Below are positions 51,393 through 59,946 of a stretch of DNA of 64,000 bases, one piece after another. The notes below the pieces were generated by a model that was given only the letters and a program-made list of their open reading frames with translations, did no database searches and had not been told where the DNA came from. The DNA comes from an uncultured Shewanella sp. GTDB taxonomy: Bacteria; Pseudomonadota; Gammaproteobacteria; Enterobacterales; Shewanellaceae. Location: assembly GCA_947503555.1 (NCBI GenBank), contig CANNEE010000007.1, positions 1 through 64,000 of the forward strand, in the 5' to 3' direction. A program made the position numbers and the translations under genes. Position 1 is the stretch's first letter, and every line of letters begins with the position of its first letter.

Positions 51393-51869
51393 ATGCATAT
51401 ATTGAAATGGGCCGTATTGCTGTCACTATACTGGCTGTTGCTATCTGGCTATTTTCAGCCCTTGTTACTCAGCTTTGGCTTAGTCTCTGTTGCCATAGTA
51501 TTGCTAGTGCTTAAACGTATGGACAAGGTGGATAAATCACCTAAACCAGTTAACACCAGCATTGAAATTCTAGGTTACTTTGCTTGGTTGATAGGCCAAA
51601 TAGTAAATTCAAGTATTCATGTAACCAAGCTTATTTGGGGCTCGCCTAACAAGGTCTCTCCTACTTTGGCCAAAATAGATATCAAACAGATTCCTAAGTC
51701 GAGCCAAGTGTTATACGCAAACTCTATCACCCTCACGCCGGGTACGCTCTCCGTTGATTTAGACGAAGATGTGGTCACTGTCCACGCTCTAGAGGCCGAC
51801 TCAATTACTGAGCTAAAGCAGGGTGAAATGGAACAAAAAATCAGTGCAATCTGGGGAGGAAAGCAATGA
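51393..51869 (+). CDS. mrpE: Mrp antiporter subunit E
   Basis: First gene of the Mrp operon; 158 residues, matching MrpE/MnhE. Two membrane segments near the N-terminus (about 5-40) and a further hydrophobic region (60-80), then a cytoplasmic domain containing YANSITLTPGTLSVDLDEDVVTVHAL, the family signature. MrpE supports assembly of the complex. Overlaps mrpF by four bases. Confidence 0.93.
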   Translation: MHILKWAVLLSLYWLLLSGYFQPLLLSFGLVSVAIVLLVLKRMDKVDKSPKPVNTSIEILGYFAWLIGQIVNSSIHVTKLIWGSPNKVSPTLAKIDIKQIPKSSQVLYANSITLTPGTLSVDLDEDVVTVHALEADSITELKQGEMEQKISAIWGGKQ

Positions 51870-52132
51870 CTGGAGTGTTCGCAGGTATCTGTATCGCTAT
51901 CTTAGTGGTGATGGGACTCGCGCTTGCCAGAGCATTTAGCGCACCGACTGTCTACGACCGCATACTCGGTGTCAATATGTTTGGCACTAAAACCGTCCTC
52001 TTTATCGCGCTTATTGGCTATCTGATGGGAAGGCCGGACTTTCTCGATATTGCCATAGTTTATGCGCTGATTAACTTTATTGGCATGGTGGCTGTACTGA
52101 GGTTTTTCGAGTACACGGTTCCCATTGATTAA
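51866..52132 (+). CDS. mrpF: Mrp antiporter subunit F
   Basis: Small 88-residue subunit with three membrane helices. ARAFSAPTVYDRILGVNMFGTKTVLFI is typical of MrpF/MnhF, including the conserved Asp in the VYDRILG loop. Located between mrpE and mrpG. Confidence 0.93.
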   Translation: MTGVFAGICIAILVVMGLALARAFSAPTVYDRILGVNMFGTKTVLFIALIGYLMGRPDFLDIAIVYALINFIGMVAVLRFFEYTVPID

Positions 52133-52155
52133 CGTTTACCCTTAAGAGGCTAGCC

Positions 52156-52488
52156 ATGTTTATTGTCGACATTATAAGTGGGCTATTACTGATCACAGGC
52201 ATTTTCTTCGGATTGACTGGCGCGATTGGCCTGTTTAAATTTCCTGATTTTTTCACGCGAGTGCATGCCGCCAGTATTACCGATTCCATCTCAGCAATTC
52301 TGATTCTTGGCGGACTGCTTTTACAAACCTCTTTTGACATCAATACTGCCAAGCTTCTATTTATATTAATCTTTTTATTAATTACCAGTCCTACGGCTTC
52401 ACATGTATTAGCCAAATCAGCTCGTCATGGTGGACTCCTAACCCTAGCGGAAACTCAGGCTAAACAGAAGGAGGGATCAAACCAATGA
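52156..52488 (+). CDS. mrpG: Mrp antiporter subunit G
   Basis: A 110-residue subunit with three membrane helices. FFGLTGAIGLFKFPDFFTRVHAASITDS is the MrpG/MnhG signature (usually RFPDFYTRLHAATK). Overlaps the following gene by four bases. Confidence 0.93.
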   Translation: MFIVDIISGLLLITGIFFGLTGAIGLFKFPDFFTRVHAASITDSISAILILGGLLLQTSFDINTAKLLFILIFLLITSPTASHVLAKSARHGGLLTLAETQAKQKEGSNQ

Positions 52489-53465
52489 CAGATCTTATCA
52501 ATCTCGTCCTATTAGCCATGCTGGCATTAACCGCATTGCGGGTGATCTTTCTAAAAGATCTTTTCGCCGTCGTGATGCTATTTGGTATCTATAGTTTTCT
52601 ATCGGCATTGATTTTTGTCACCCTAGATGCCGTCGATGTCGCCTTCACCGAAGCGTCTGTGGGAGCTGGCATCTCTACGGTACTTATGCTGGGAACCTTA
52701 GCGTTAACAGGAAGAACAGAAAAAGAGAGCAAGCACCCCAAGACACTGCCAATATTGGTCGTATGTGTTACAGGCGCTGCGCTTATCTACGGCACACTAG
52801 ATATGCCTCCTTTTGGCCATGCCGATAACCCAATACATGAACATGTAGCTCCTCGCTATATCGAAGAATCTCCAAAAGAAGTGGGACTGCCCAATATGGT
52901 GACCTCGGTACTCGCTAGCTACCGTGGTTTCGACACCTTAGGGGAAACAGTAGTGGTATTTGCCGCAACCATAGGTGTATTAGCGCTACTGGGTACGAGA
53001 AGACGTAAAAAAAATACCATGCCAGAGTCTGGCCTTAAGGCTCACCGAGTATTACAGGTTATCGCCAAGATCATTATTCCTCTGATTATTCTATTTGCAC
53101 TTTATGTTCAGTTCCACGGTGATTTTGGCCCAGGAGGAGGCTTCCAAGCAGGAGTCATAGCGGCGGCAGCCTTTATACTCTATGCCCTCGTTTTTGGCCT
53201 ACCCAGCGCGTTTGCTGTGATAAAGCCCAGATTCTTGCAGTTGATGGCTTCCTTTGGCGTTTTACTCTACGCGGGCGTAGGAGTGTACAGCATGCTGATG
53301 GGGGGCCAATTTCTCGACTACAGCACACTTAGTGAAGACCCAGTAGCAGGCCAGCACTACGGCATCATCATCATTGAGCTCGGAGTTGGCATAACGGTAT
53401 TTGCCGCCATGCTCAGTATTTTCTACGCCTTTGCCAATCAAGCGGAGAGGGCCAATATTCAATGA
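52485..53465 (+). CDS. mrpB: Fused MrpA C-terminal (DUF4040) plus MrpB subunit
   Basis: A 326-residue protein with two parts. Residues 1-175 correspond to the C-terminal portion of MrpA (MbhD/MbhE-like): KDLFAVVMLFGIYSFLSALIFV, TEASVGAG and SYRGFDTLGETVVVF. Residues 185-320 are the MrpB/MnhB domain with HGDFGPGGGFQAGVI at 211-225. In the classical seven-gene operon the first part belongs to the large MrpA protein; here it is detached from the MrpA antiporter half and joined to MrpB. About ten membrane helices. Confidence 0.9.
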   Translation: MTDLINLVLLAMLALTALRVIFLKDLFAVVMLFGIYSFLSALIFVTLDAVDVAFTEASVGAGISTVLMLGTLALTGRTEKESKHPKTLPILVVCVTGAALIYGTLDMPPFGHADNPIHEHVAPRYIEESPKEVGLPNMVTSVLASYRGFDTLGETVVVFAATIGVLALLGTRRRKKNTMPESGLKAHRVLQVIAKIIIPLIILFALYVQFHGDFGPGGGFQAGVIAAAAFILYALVFGLPSAFAVIKPRFLQLMASFGVLLYAGVGVYSMLMGGQFLDYSTLSEDPVAGQHYGIIIIELGVGITVFAAMLSIFYAFANQAERANIQ

Positions 53466-53818
53466 ACTTTATACTAGATTATTACAACTATTGGATTGTC
53501 GTACTCTTGATGATGATGGGGTTTTATATCGTCATTTCGGCAAACAATTTGGTTAAACAAATCGTTGGACTCAACATTTTCCAAACCTCGGTTTTTATGC
53601 TCTATATCTCCATGGGTAAAGTCAACGGTGGCACGGCGCCGATTCTAGTCGACGGTGTCACTCAATACTCCAACCCGCTGCCCCACGTGTTAATTCTCAC
53701 CGCCATTGTCGTTGGCGTAGCCACCACCGCAGTTGGATTGTCGCTAGTTATTCGAATCAAGCGGGCCTACGGCACAGTTGAAGAGAATGAATTTGGAAAG
53801 AAGGATGATGCCCTATAA
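53462..53818 (+). CDS. mrpC: Mrp antiporter subunit C (NuoK-like)
   Basis: A 118-residue subunit related to NuoK of complex I, with three membrane helices. Conserved NNLVKQIVGLNIFQTSVFMLYISMG and the ALxLTAIVVGVA-type segment (VLILTAIVVGVATTAVGLSL). Overlaps neighbours by four and one bases. Confidence 0.95.
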   Translation: MNFILDYYNYWIVVLLMMMGFYIVISANNLVKQIVGLNIFQTSVFMLYISMGKVNGGTAPILVDGVTQYSNPLPHVLILTAIVVGVATTAVGLSLVIRIKRAYGTVEENEFGKKDDAL

Positions 53819-55335
53819 TGCTTGAACAACACTTAGCTGCGCTTCCAATTATTCTTCCGCTTATCGCAGCGCCTATTGCGTTAATACTTAAACGTTCCAG
53901 CGCTTGGGCCATGGCAACTTTTGTCAGTGCTTGGGCCTGTGTGGTTTCTTGGCAGCTCCTGATGCAGACCCTATCTCAAGGTGTCTTCAGTTATGCTGTT
54001 GGCGGTTGGCCTCCACCATGGGGCATTGAACTTAGAGTAGATACAGCTAACGCCTTCGTGTTGTTGGCGGTATCGGGCATATCGACGCTGGTACTCATCT
54101 ATGCAAGACTCAGCATTGAGAAAGAAATTAAAGTCTCAAGACAGTCTCTTTACTATACCGCTCACCTACTTTGTCTTGCAGGCCTCTCAGGAATTCTGGT
54201 CACGGGCGATGCCTTTAACCTCTTTGTTTTCCTCGAAATATCCTCGCTAGCGACCTACACCTTAGTGAGTTTAGCCGCAGATCGGCGTTGTTTACCTGCC
54301 ACTTTCCGTTATCTGGTGATGGGTACCATAGGGGCAACCTTTATTCTTATAGGTGTAGGTATGCTTTACATGAATACCGGCACCCTGAATATGCAGGACT
54401 TGGCTTCTCGTATCCACTTCTATGATGGTAGCCGCACCATTAACACGGGTCTCGCGTTTATCATGGTAGGTGTTAGTATCAAACTCGCACTGTTTCCACT
54501 GCATATGTGGCTTCCTCCAGCCTATACCCATGCACCTTCAGCTGTAACCGCATTTTTGGCAAGTACCGCCACCAAAGTCGCCGTGTACGTAATGATCCGC
54601 TTTATCTTTAGTGTCTTTGGTCCTGAGTATGTGTTTGAACAGATGGGCATGAATTTAATACTGATGGTATTTGCTATAGTCGGTATCTTTAAATGTTCCT
54701 ATGTCGCCAGCTTTCAAAGCAATGTTAAGACCCTACTCGCTTACAGTAGTATTGCCCAAATCGGCTATATGATTTTAGGTGTGAGTCTATTTAGCATCAC
54801 AGGTTTGATGGCGGGGCTACTGCATATTTTCAATCACTCACTCATGAAGGGTGCTCTCTTTATGGCCGTGGGCGCCGTGTTCTACCGCATGGGCTCAGTC
54901 GATATCAAATCATTTCGCGGGTTAGGTAAACATATGCCCTTTACTATGGCGGCTTTTACTATCGCAGGCCTAAGTATTATCGGCGTTCCTCTGACTGTGG
55001 GCTTTGTTAGCAAATGGTATCTGGTCACTGCAGCCCTTGAGCAAGAGCACTGGCTTATTGCTGCATTTGTGTTAGCAGGCTCTCTACTAGCCGTTATCTA
55101 TATAGGCAGGGTACTGGAGGCAGCCTACCTACAAAAGCTACCAGAAGATCAAGATCCGAAACAGGTTAAAGAAGTCCCTTGGCCTATGCTATTGCCCATG
55201 TGGATACTCGTCATAGCAAATGTGTATTTTGGCATAGACACTAGCTTAATCGTCGAAGCAGCGAATACCGCATCCCAATGGTTATTGCAGGATAATCTCG
55301 TGGTTCACCATGGATTAAAGGAGGTGTCACAATGA
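53818..55335 (+). CDS. mrpD: Mrp antiporter subunit D, first copy (NuoN/NuoM-like)
   Basis: Large antiporter-like subunit, 505 residues and about 14 membrane helices. The functional glutamate E140 (LFVFLEISSL) and lysine K222 (GVSIKLALFPLHMWLPPAYTHAPS) occupy positions matching E137 and K219 of Bacillus MrpD; the TKVAVY and VSKWYL motifs follow. Closest of the three large subunits to classical MrpD. Translationally coupled to mrpC and to the next copy. Confidence 0.95.
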   Translation: MLEQHLAALPIILPLIAAPIALILKRSSAWAMATFVSAWACVVSWQLLMQTLSQGVFSYAVGGWPPPWGIELRVDTANAFVLLAVSGISTLVLIYARLSIEKEIKVSRQSLYYTAHLLCLAGLSGILVTGDAFNLFVFLEISSLATYTLVSLAADRRCLPATFRYLVMGTIGATFILIGVGMLYMNTGTLNMQDLASRIHFYDGSRTINTGLAFIMVGVSIKLALFPLHMWLPPAYTHAPSAVTAFLASTATKVAVYVMIRFIFSVFGPEYVFEQMGMNLILMVFAIVGIFKCSYVASFQSNVKTLLAYSSIAQIGYMILGVSLFSITGLMAGLLHIFNHSLMKGALFMAVGAVFYRMGSVDIKSFRGLGKHMPFTMAAFTIAGLSIIGVPLTVGFVSKWYLVTAALEQEHWLIAAFVLAGSLLAVIYIGRVLEAAYLQKLPEDQDPKQVKEVPWPMLLPMWILVIANVYFGIDTSLIVEAANTASQWLLQDNLVVHHGLKEVSQ

Positions 55336-56846
55336 ACCTCTGGCAAGGGCTTGAGCCTTCAACACTTATTTCATTATCTATTCTTGTGCCATTTATCGGC
55401 GCGATACTGGTGATCATTACAGGTAAAACACCAAACCTGAGGGAAGCGGTCACATTAACAACGGCAGTGATTTTATTCACTTTAGTGCTCGCCATCACTG
55501 ACAATACCTTTAACGGTGTGGCGCTTGAGCTAGATATGGTGGAACTCTTCCCCTATCTGCATATCTACTTTGAAGTTGAACCTTTAGGGGTCTTATTCGC
55601 TCTAGTGGCCAGTTTCCTATGGATAGTGACAAGTATTTACGCCATAGGTTATATGCGTGGTCATAATGAGAACAACCAAACTCGTTTCTTCTGCTGCTTT
55701 GCCCTAGCCATCAGTTCAGTCATGGCAATCTGTTTCTCTGGCAATCTGCTCACTTTATTTATTTTCTATGAAGTCTTAACCCTGTCTACCTATCCGCTCG
55801 TCACACATGCAGGAACAGATGCTGCAAGACAAGGGGGCAGAGTCTATCTTGGCATATTACTCAGTACTTCCATCGCTTTTCTGCTATTAGCGATTCTCAT
55901 TACCTTTAACATTACCGGCACCTTAGATTTTCGAGCTGGCGGCATATTTGATTCAAGCCAAGACCCTCTTGTATTGAGTGCATTACTGGTTTTGTTCTGC
56001 TACGGCATAGGCAAAGCGGCAATCATGCCATTTCACCGTTGGCTACCCGCCGCCATGGTAGCGCCAACGCCTGTTAGTGCCTTATTACATGCGGTCGCTG
56101 TCGTCAAAGCAGGTGTCTTTACTGTGCTTAAAGTCGCTATCTATATCTTTGGCTTGGACACGCTAAAAACCCTCGCCACTACAGATGTGATGCTCTACAT
56201 AGGTGCAACGACAGTGCTACTGTCATCTTGCATCGCCATGACCAAAGACAACCTCAAGGCCAGGCTTGCCTACTCAACAGTCAGTCAGCTTAGCTATATT
56301 GTTGTCGGAGCCCTACTCGCAACATCCATTGCCAGCGCCGGCGCAGCATTACATATCGCCACCCATGCAGTGGGCAAGATCACCCTCTTCTTCTGTGCAG
56401 GCGCCATCATGGTGGCCAGTCATAAAAAGAACATTAGTGAGATGGTAGGGCTAGGCAGGCAGATGCCACTCACCATGATCGCTTTCGCCATTGGTGCCAT
56501 CAGTATTATTGGCCTGCCACCTATGGCGGGGACTTGGAGTAAATGGTATCTGACACTGGGTGCACTTGAGGCAGATAAACTCATTATTGTTGCGATATTA
56601 ATGATAAGCTCCCTGCTCAATATCGCCTATCTTCTACCTCTGCCTATTAAAGCATTTTTCAATCCGCAGAAAGAGCAAACCACGCCTTGGCGCTGGAGCG
56701 AGACTAAAGAAGCACCTTTGCCTATTCTCATCGCCCTGAGTATCACCACTTTTGGCTGTTTAGCACTATTTTTCTATCCTCAGCCACTATTGGAACTGAT
56801 TAACCTCATTCCAGGCGTATCTACTCAACTAACTGGAGCAGGCTAA
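55332..56846 (+). CDS. Mrp antiporter subunit D-type, second copy
   Basis: A 504-residue antiporter-like membrane protein with about 14 helices. E147 (LFIFYEVLTL) and K228 (GIGKAAIMPFHRWLPAAMVAPTPVSA) keep the proton-path residues; the WSKWYL motif is also present. It is a distinct paralogue, not a recent duplicate of the preceding gene, judged by low identity outside the motifs. With the third copy it may replace the missing N-terminal half of MrpA. Overlaps neighbours by four and one bases. Confidence 0.88.
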   Translation: MNLWQGLEPSTLISLSILVPFIGAILVIITGKTPNLREAVTLTTAVILFTLVLAITDNTFNGVALELDMVELFPYLHIYFEVEPLGVLFALVASFLWIVTSIYAIGYMRGHNENNQTRFFCCFALAISSVMAICFSGNLLTLFIFYEVLTLSTYPLVTHAGTDAARQGGRVYLGILLSTSIAFLLLAILITFNITGTLDFRAGGIFDSSQDPLVLSALLVLFCYGIGKAAIMPFHRWLPAAMVAPTPVSALLHAVAVVKAGVFTVLKVAIYIFGLDTLKTLATTDVMLYIGATTVLLSSCIAMTKDNLKARLAYSTVSQLSYIVVGALLATSIASAGAALHIATHAVGKITLFFCAGAIMVASHKKNISEMVGLGRQMPLTMIAFAIGAISIIGLPPMAGTWSKWYLTLGALEADKLIIVAILMISSLLNIAYLLPLPIKAFFNPQKEQTTPWRWSETKEAPLPILIALSITTFGCLALFFYPQPLLELINLIPGVSTQLTGAG

Positions 56847-57100
56847 TGGATAAACACGATAAATCCTCTGGCTACTTCGATAAGCCTGAAAACATTCGCA
56901 AATTATTAAGAGTCTTCTACGTCATCTGTGCACTGTTAGTCGTAATTGACTTCATTGTGCACCGTCATATCTACCATGACTGGGAAAACATTCCGGCCTT
57001 TTACGCCATTTATGGTTTTGTTGGCTGTGTAGTCTTAGTACTGATCGCCAAAGAGATGCGCAAGTTCCTAATGCGAGGGGAAGACTATTACGATGAATAA
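56846..57100 (+). CDS. Small two-helix membrane protein within the Mrp operon
   Basis: An 84-residue protein I cannot assign to a named family. A charged N-terminus (MDKHDKSSGYFDKPENIRKLL) precedes two membrane helices (about 22-40 and 52-68) joined by HRHIYHDWENIP, and an acidic tail GEDYYDE. Its start overlaps the upstream stop (TAATG) and its end overlaps the next gene by eight bases, so it is clearly part of the operon and translated with it. The tight coupling suggests a subunit of the antiporter complex. No counterpart exists in the classical seven-subunit Mrp. Confidence 0.8.
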   Translation: MDKHDKSSGYFDKPENIRKLLRVFYVICALLVVIDFIVHRHIYHDWENIPAFYAIYGFVGCVVLVLIAKEMRKFLMRGEDYYDE

Positions 57101-58817
57101 CCTGATTATGCTACCGCCATTTTTACCGCTCTTTATCGGTGCTCTTGCAGCACTGTTACTTCGCGGTCAAATCAGAAACATCATCATGGTGCTAACCCCA
57201 ATCCTAGGTGCGCTCAACCTAGCAGGTCTGGATTATGGTATTTTCTGGTCGCTGGAGTTTATGGGGTACGAACTGCAACCCGTACGCATAGATAAACTCA
57301 GTATGATGTTTGGTTACCTGTTCCATATCGCTTCTTTTATTGCCATCATTTATGCCCTACATATCAAAGATAGCGTGCAACATGTAGCAGCACTTGCCTA
57401 TGCGGCCAGCGCCGTCGGTGCCGTGTTTGCAGGCGACCTATTAACCCTGTTTGTCTTTTGGGAGCTATTAGCACTAACCTCGGTATTTCTTATCTGGGCA
57501 CGTCGAACTCAAAAAGCATACTCAGCAGGGATTCGTTATCTCATCATTCAAGTCTTATCTGGCGTGATGCTACTGGCAGGCTTACTCATCTATGCCAAGC
57601 TAAACAATAGCCTGCTCTTCAATGAAATTGGACTCGAGCACCAAGGCTTGGCAGAGCTTAGCGCTTGGCTGATATTTATCGCCTTTGGAATAAAATGCGC
57701 CTTTCCCTTTGCCCATAACTGGCTCACCGACGCCTATCCAGAGGCGACCCCCACAGGCACCATATTTCTCGCCTCATTTACCACCAAAGTGGCGGTTTAT
57801 GCCTTTGCTCGGGGCTTTGCGGGTACTGAATTACTGGTGTGGATTGGGGTCACTATGGCCTGCTTCCCTATCTTCTTTGCCGTTATCGAAAATGATCTCA
57901 GAAGAGTATTGGCCTATAGCATGATCAACCAGATTGGCTTTATGGTGGTAGGTGTCGGTATAGGTACAGCCGTTGCCCTAAATGGCGCAGTGGCTCACGC
58001 CTTTAATGACGTCATCTTTAAGGGATTATTGATGATGACCATGGGCGCTGTGCTACATATGACAGGAAAGATTAACGGTTCTGAGCTTGGCGGTCTCTAT
58101 AAGAGTATGCCCAAAACCACCATTCTCTGTATTGTCGGCGCGGCCTCGATTTCAGCCTTCCCACTGTTTAGCGGTTTTGTGTCTAAATCTATGATTATGA
58201 GTGCGGCCGTGGCCGAAGGTTACGATGTCGTATGGTTACTCTTGTTATTCGCAGCAGCTGGTGTATTCCACCATGCAGGCATTAAAATTCCATACTTTGC
58301 CTTCTTCGCCCATGACTCGGGTATACGCACCAGCGAGCCACCTAAAAACATGCTTGTTGCCATGACGTTAGCCGCTATTGCCTGTGTCACCATAGGGACA
58401 TTCCCACAATATACGGTTTATGCGCTACTGCCTTGGGATGCGAGCTACCAGCCCTATGATCTCACCCATGTGTTAACTCAGTTACAGCTGCTATTTTTCT
58501 CAGCCCTAGCCTTTGTTTGGCTTAACCTGCGTCATATGTATCCGCCAGAGTTGCCTTCGACTAACTTAGATGCGGATTGGTTCTACCGTAGGTTGGCACC
58601 AAACCTAATTAAGAAGGTCGCTAGCAGTGCCTATGGACTCTACAACCAGCTAGAGCTAACTGCTGTTAACACCATCAAGCGCATGATAAATCAGTCCTAT
58701 GATGCAAAAGAGGGTCAACCTAAAGGCGGTTCTGCCAGACTCTGGCCAACTGAAACTATGGTATTTTGGGTTGCGGTATTACTCGCGGCTTATCTCGTGC
58801 TCTACTATCTGCTGTAA
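57093..58817 (+). CDS. Mrp/NuoL-type large subunit, third copy, with C-terminal extension
   Basis: A 574-residue antiporter-like protein. E124 (LFVFWELLAL) and K201 (FGIKCAFPFAHNWLTDAYPEATPTG) keep the proton-path residues, with TKVAVY and FVSKSMIM following. Beyond the 14-helix core, residues 470-574 add an extra helix, a soluble segment (YRRLAPNLIKKVASSAYGLYNQ) and a final helix, recalling the lateral-helix extensions of NuoL. Last gene of the Mrp operon, overlapping the 84-residue protein gene and convergent with the kinase gene 18 bp away. Confidence 0.88.
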   Translation: MNNLIMLPPFLPLFIGALAALLLRGQIRNIIMVLTPILGALNLAGLDYGIFWSLEFMGYELQPVRIDKLSMMFGYLFHIASFIAIIYALHIKDSVQHVAALAYAASAVGAVFAGDLLTLFVFWELLALTSVFLIWARRTQKAYSAGIRYLIIQVLSGVMLLAGLLIYAKLNNSLLFNEIGLEHQGLAELSAWLIFIAFGIKCAFPFAHNWLTDAYPEATPTGTIFLASFTTKVAVYAFARGFAGTELLVWIGVTMACFPIFFAVIENDLRRVLAYSMINQIGFMVVGVGIGTAVALNGAVAHAFNDVIFKGLLMMTMGAVLHMTGKINGSELGGLYKSMPKTTILCIVGAASISAFPLFSGFVSKSMIMSAAVAEGYDVVWLLLLFAAAGVFHHAGIKIPYFAFFAHDSGIRTSEPPKNMLVAMTLAAIACVTIGTFPQYTVYALLPWDASYQPYDLTHVLTQLQLLFFSALAFVWLNLRHMYPPELPSTNLDADWFYRRLAPNLIKKVASSAYGLYNQLELTAVNTIKRMINQSYDAKEGQPKGGSARLWPTETMVFWVAVLLAAYLVLYYLL

Positions 58818-58835
58818 ACCAGTTTATGGAACTGG

Positions 58836-59939
58836 CTAAAGCTCAGGAAGCAGGTTTTTCAATACTTGCTCCTGAGCGAGCAAGCTTTGATATAGAGCGA
58901 ACTGATTTCGAGCTCGCTCAAGATTATGCTCACCGTGCTCGATATGAAAATAGATATCACCGTTAAGGTAATCAGTTAGAAAGCGCACGGCCAGCTCTAG
59001 GGGCACGGCCTTAACGCCAAGCCAGAGCGAGTCTCGCTCAACAGGAGTCATCACACCGCTTAACCCACTCATATACCCTTTAGCGACGGCAGCAAAAGCG
59101 TCAGGCTTGATATAAATATCATCAAACTTTTGCATATCTTCAGCTTGGGATGCACACATAGAACGCACCATATCGCCAAAGTCATACATCAAGTAACCCG
59201 GCATACAGGTATCGAGATCGATAACCGCCAAGGGGCTAGCCGTTCGCTTATCAAACAATAAGTTATTCAACTTAGTATCGTTATGTACTACACGCCTAGG
59301 AAGCTTAGGCAGTAAAGCCAATAACTGCTCTGACAGCTCAGATTGAGTACCGACAAATTCAAGCCAATATCGACACTGCTCTCGCCTATGCTCATTCGAA
59401 TCGGCTACCGCTTGTTCAAGCTGTGACAATCTCGCTGGCAAGTGGTGAAAATAAGGAATCACTTCTTTTAACGTGTCGGCAGAGATAGTGGAAAGAGCAC
59501 AACTAAAACGGGCATAAGCGGCAGCGGCTTGCTCGACTTGATTAAGATTAAGCGCTTTGTCATAGGCAATACTGTGAGAAAAGAAATGAATAGCGCGCCA
59601 AAAACCCCCATCATTTTCAATGGCAGCCTCACCTGATAGCGTTAATACAGGTTTGACGGCACTCTCTAAGTATTGCCCATTTTCTATAGATAATTGCAGA
59701 TGTTCGCCGATTTTTTGCGCATTTTCGATGACATCCCAAGGTTCAGGAAACACGTGTGTATTCAGTCTTTGCAGCACCATCGCCTGCTGACGAGTGTTAC
59801 GTACCAACCAAGTCTGGTTAATTAGGCCATGACCTAAAGCTGAAATAGAGAGACTATTCAGACTGTCATTTTGAAAAGCCGAGTACTGCTGAATCACCTT
59901 CAGCATTGATTGAATCTCTTCAGGCTGCAACTGCACCAT
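58836..59939 (-). CDS. APH-fold kinase resembling N-acetylhexosamine 1-kinase (NahK)
   Basis: A 367-residue phosphotransferase of the aminoglycoside-phosphotransferase/choline-kinase fold. GHGLINQTWLV near 36-46 matches the G-H-I-N-x-T-(Y/W) nucleotide loop, MVLQRLNTHVF near 54-64 holds the region before the ATP-binding site, and the catalytic loop HNDTKLNNLLFD with VIDLDTCMPGYLMYDFGDMVR is close to NahK-type sugar kinases. A related substrate such as an amino sugar is likely but unproven. It is seven bases downstream of an unknown membrane protein gene, probably in one operon. Confidence 0.8.
   Translation of the reverse strand: MVQLQPEEIQSMLKVIQQYSAFQNDSLNSLSISALGHGLINQTWLVRNTRQQAMVLQRLNTHVFPEPWDVIENAQKIGEHLQLSIENGQYLESAVKPVLTLSGEAAIENDGGFWRAIHFFSHSIAYDKALNLNQVEQAAAAYARFSCALSTISADTLKEVIPYFHHLPARLSQLEQAVADSNEHRREQCRYWLEFVGTQSELSEQLLALLPKLPRRVVHNDTKLNNLLFDKRTASPLAVIDLDTCMPGYLMYDFGDMVRSMCASQAEDMQKFDDIYIKPDAFAAVAKGYMSGLSGVMTPVERDSLWLGVKAVPLELAVRFLTDYLNGDIYFHIEHGEHNLERARNQFALYQSLLAQEQVLKNLLPEL
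58841..58877. repeat. Inverted repeat at the convergent ends of the Mrp operon and kinase gene
   Basis: GCTCAGGAAGCA (58841-58852) pairs with TGCTCCTGAGC (58867-58877) apart from one bulged base. It lies inside the last codons of the kinase gene and could act as a weak terminator for the Mrp operon, though no strong T-run follows on the plus strand. Confidence 0.5.
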
Positions 59940-59946
59940 AACAGTA

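Noticed and set aside
58819-58835. Hairpin CCAGTT/AACTGG just after the Mrp operon as a terminator
   Set aside because: Only six base pairs and no T-run; too weak to call.
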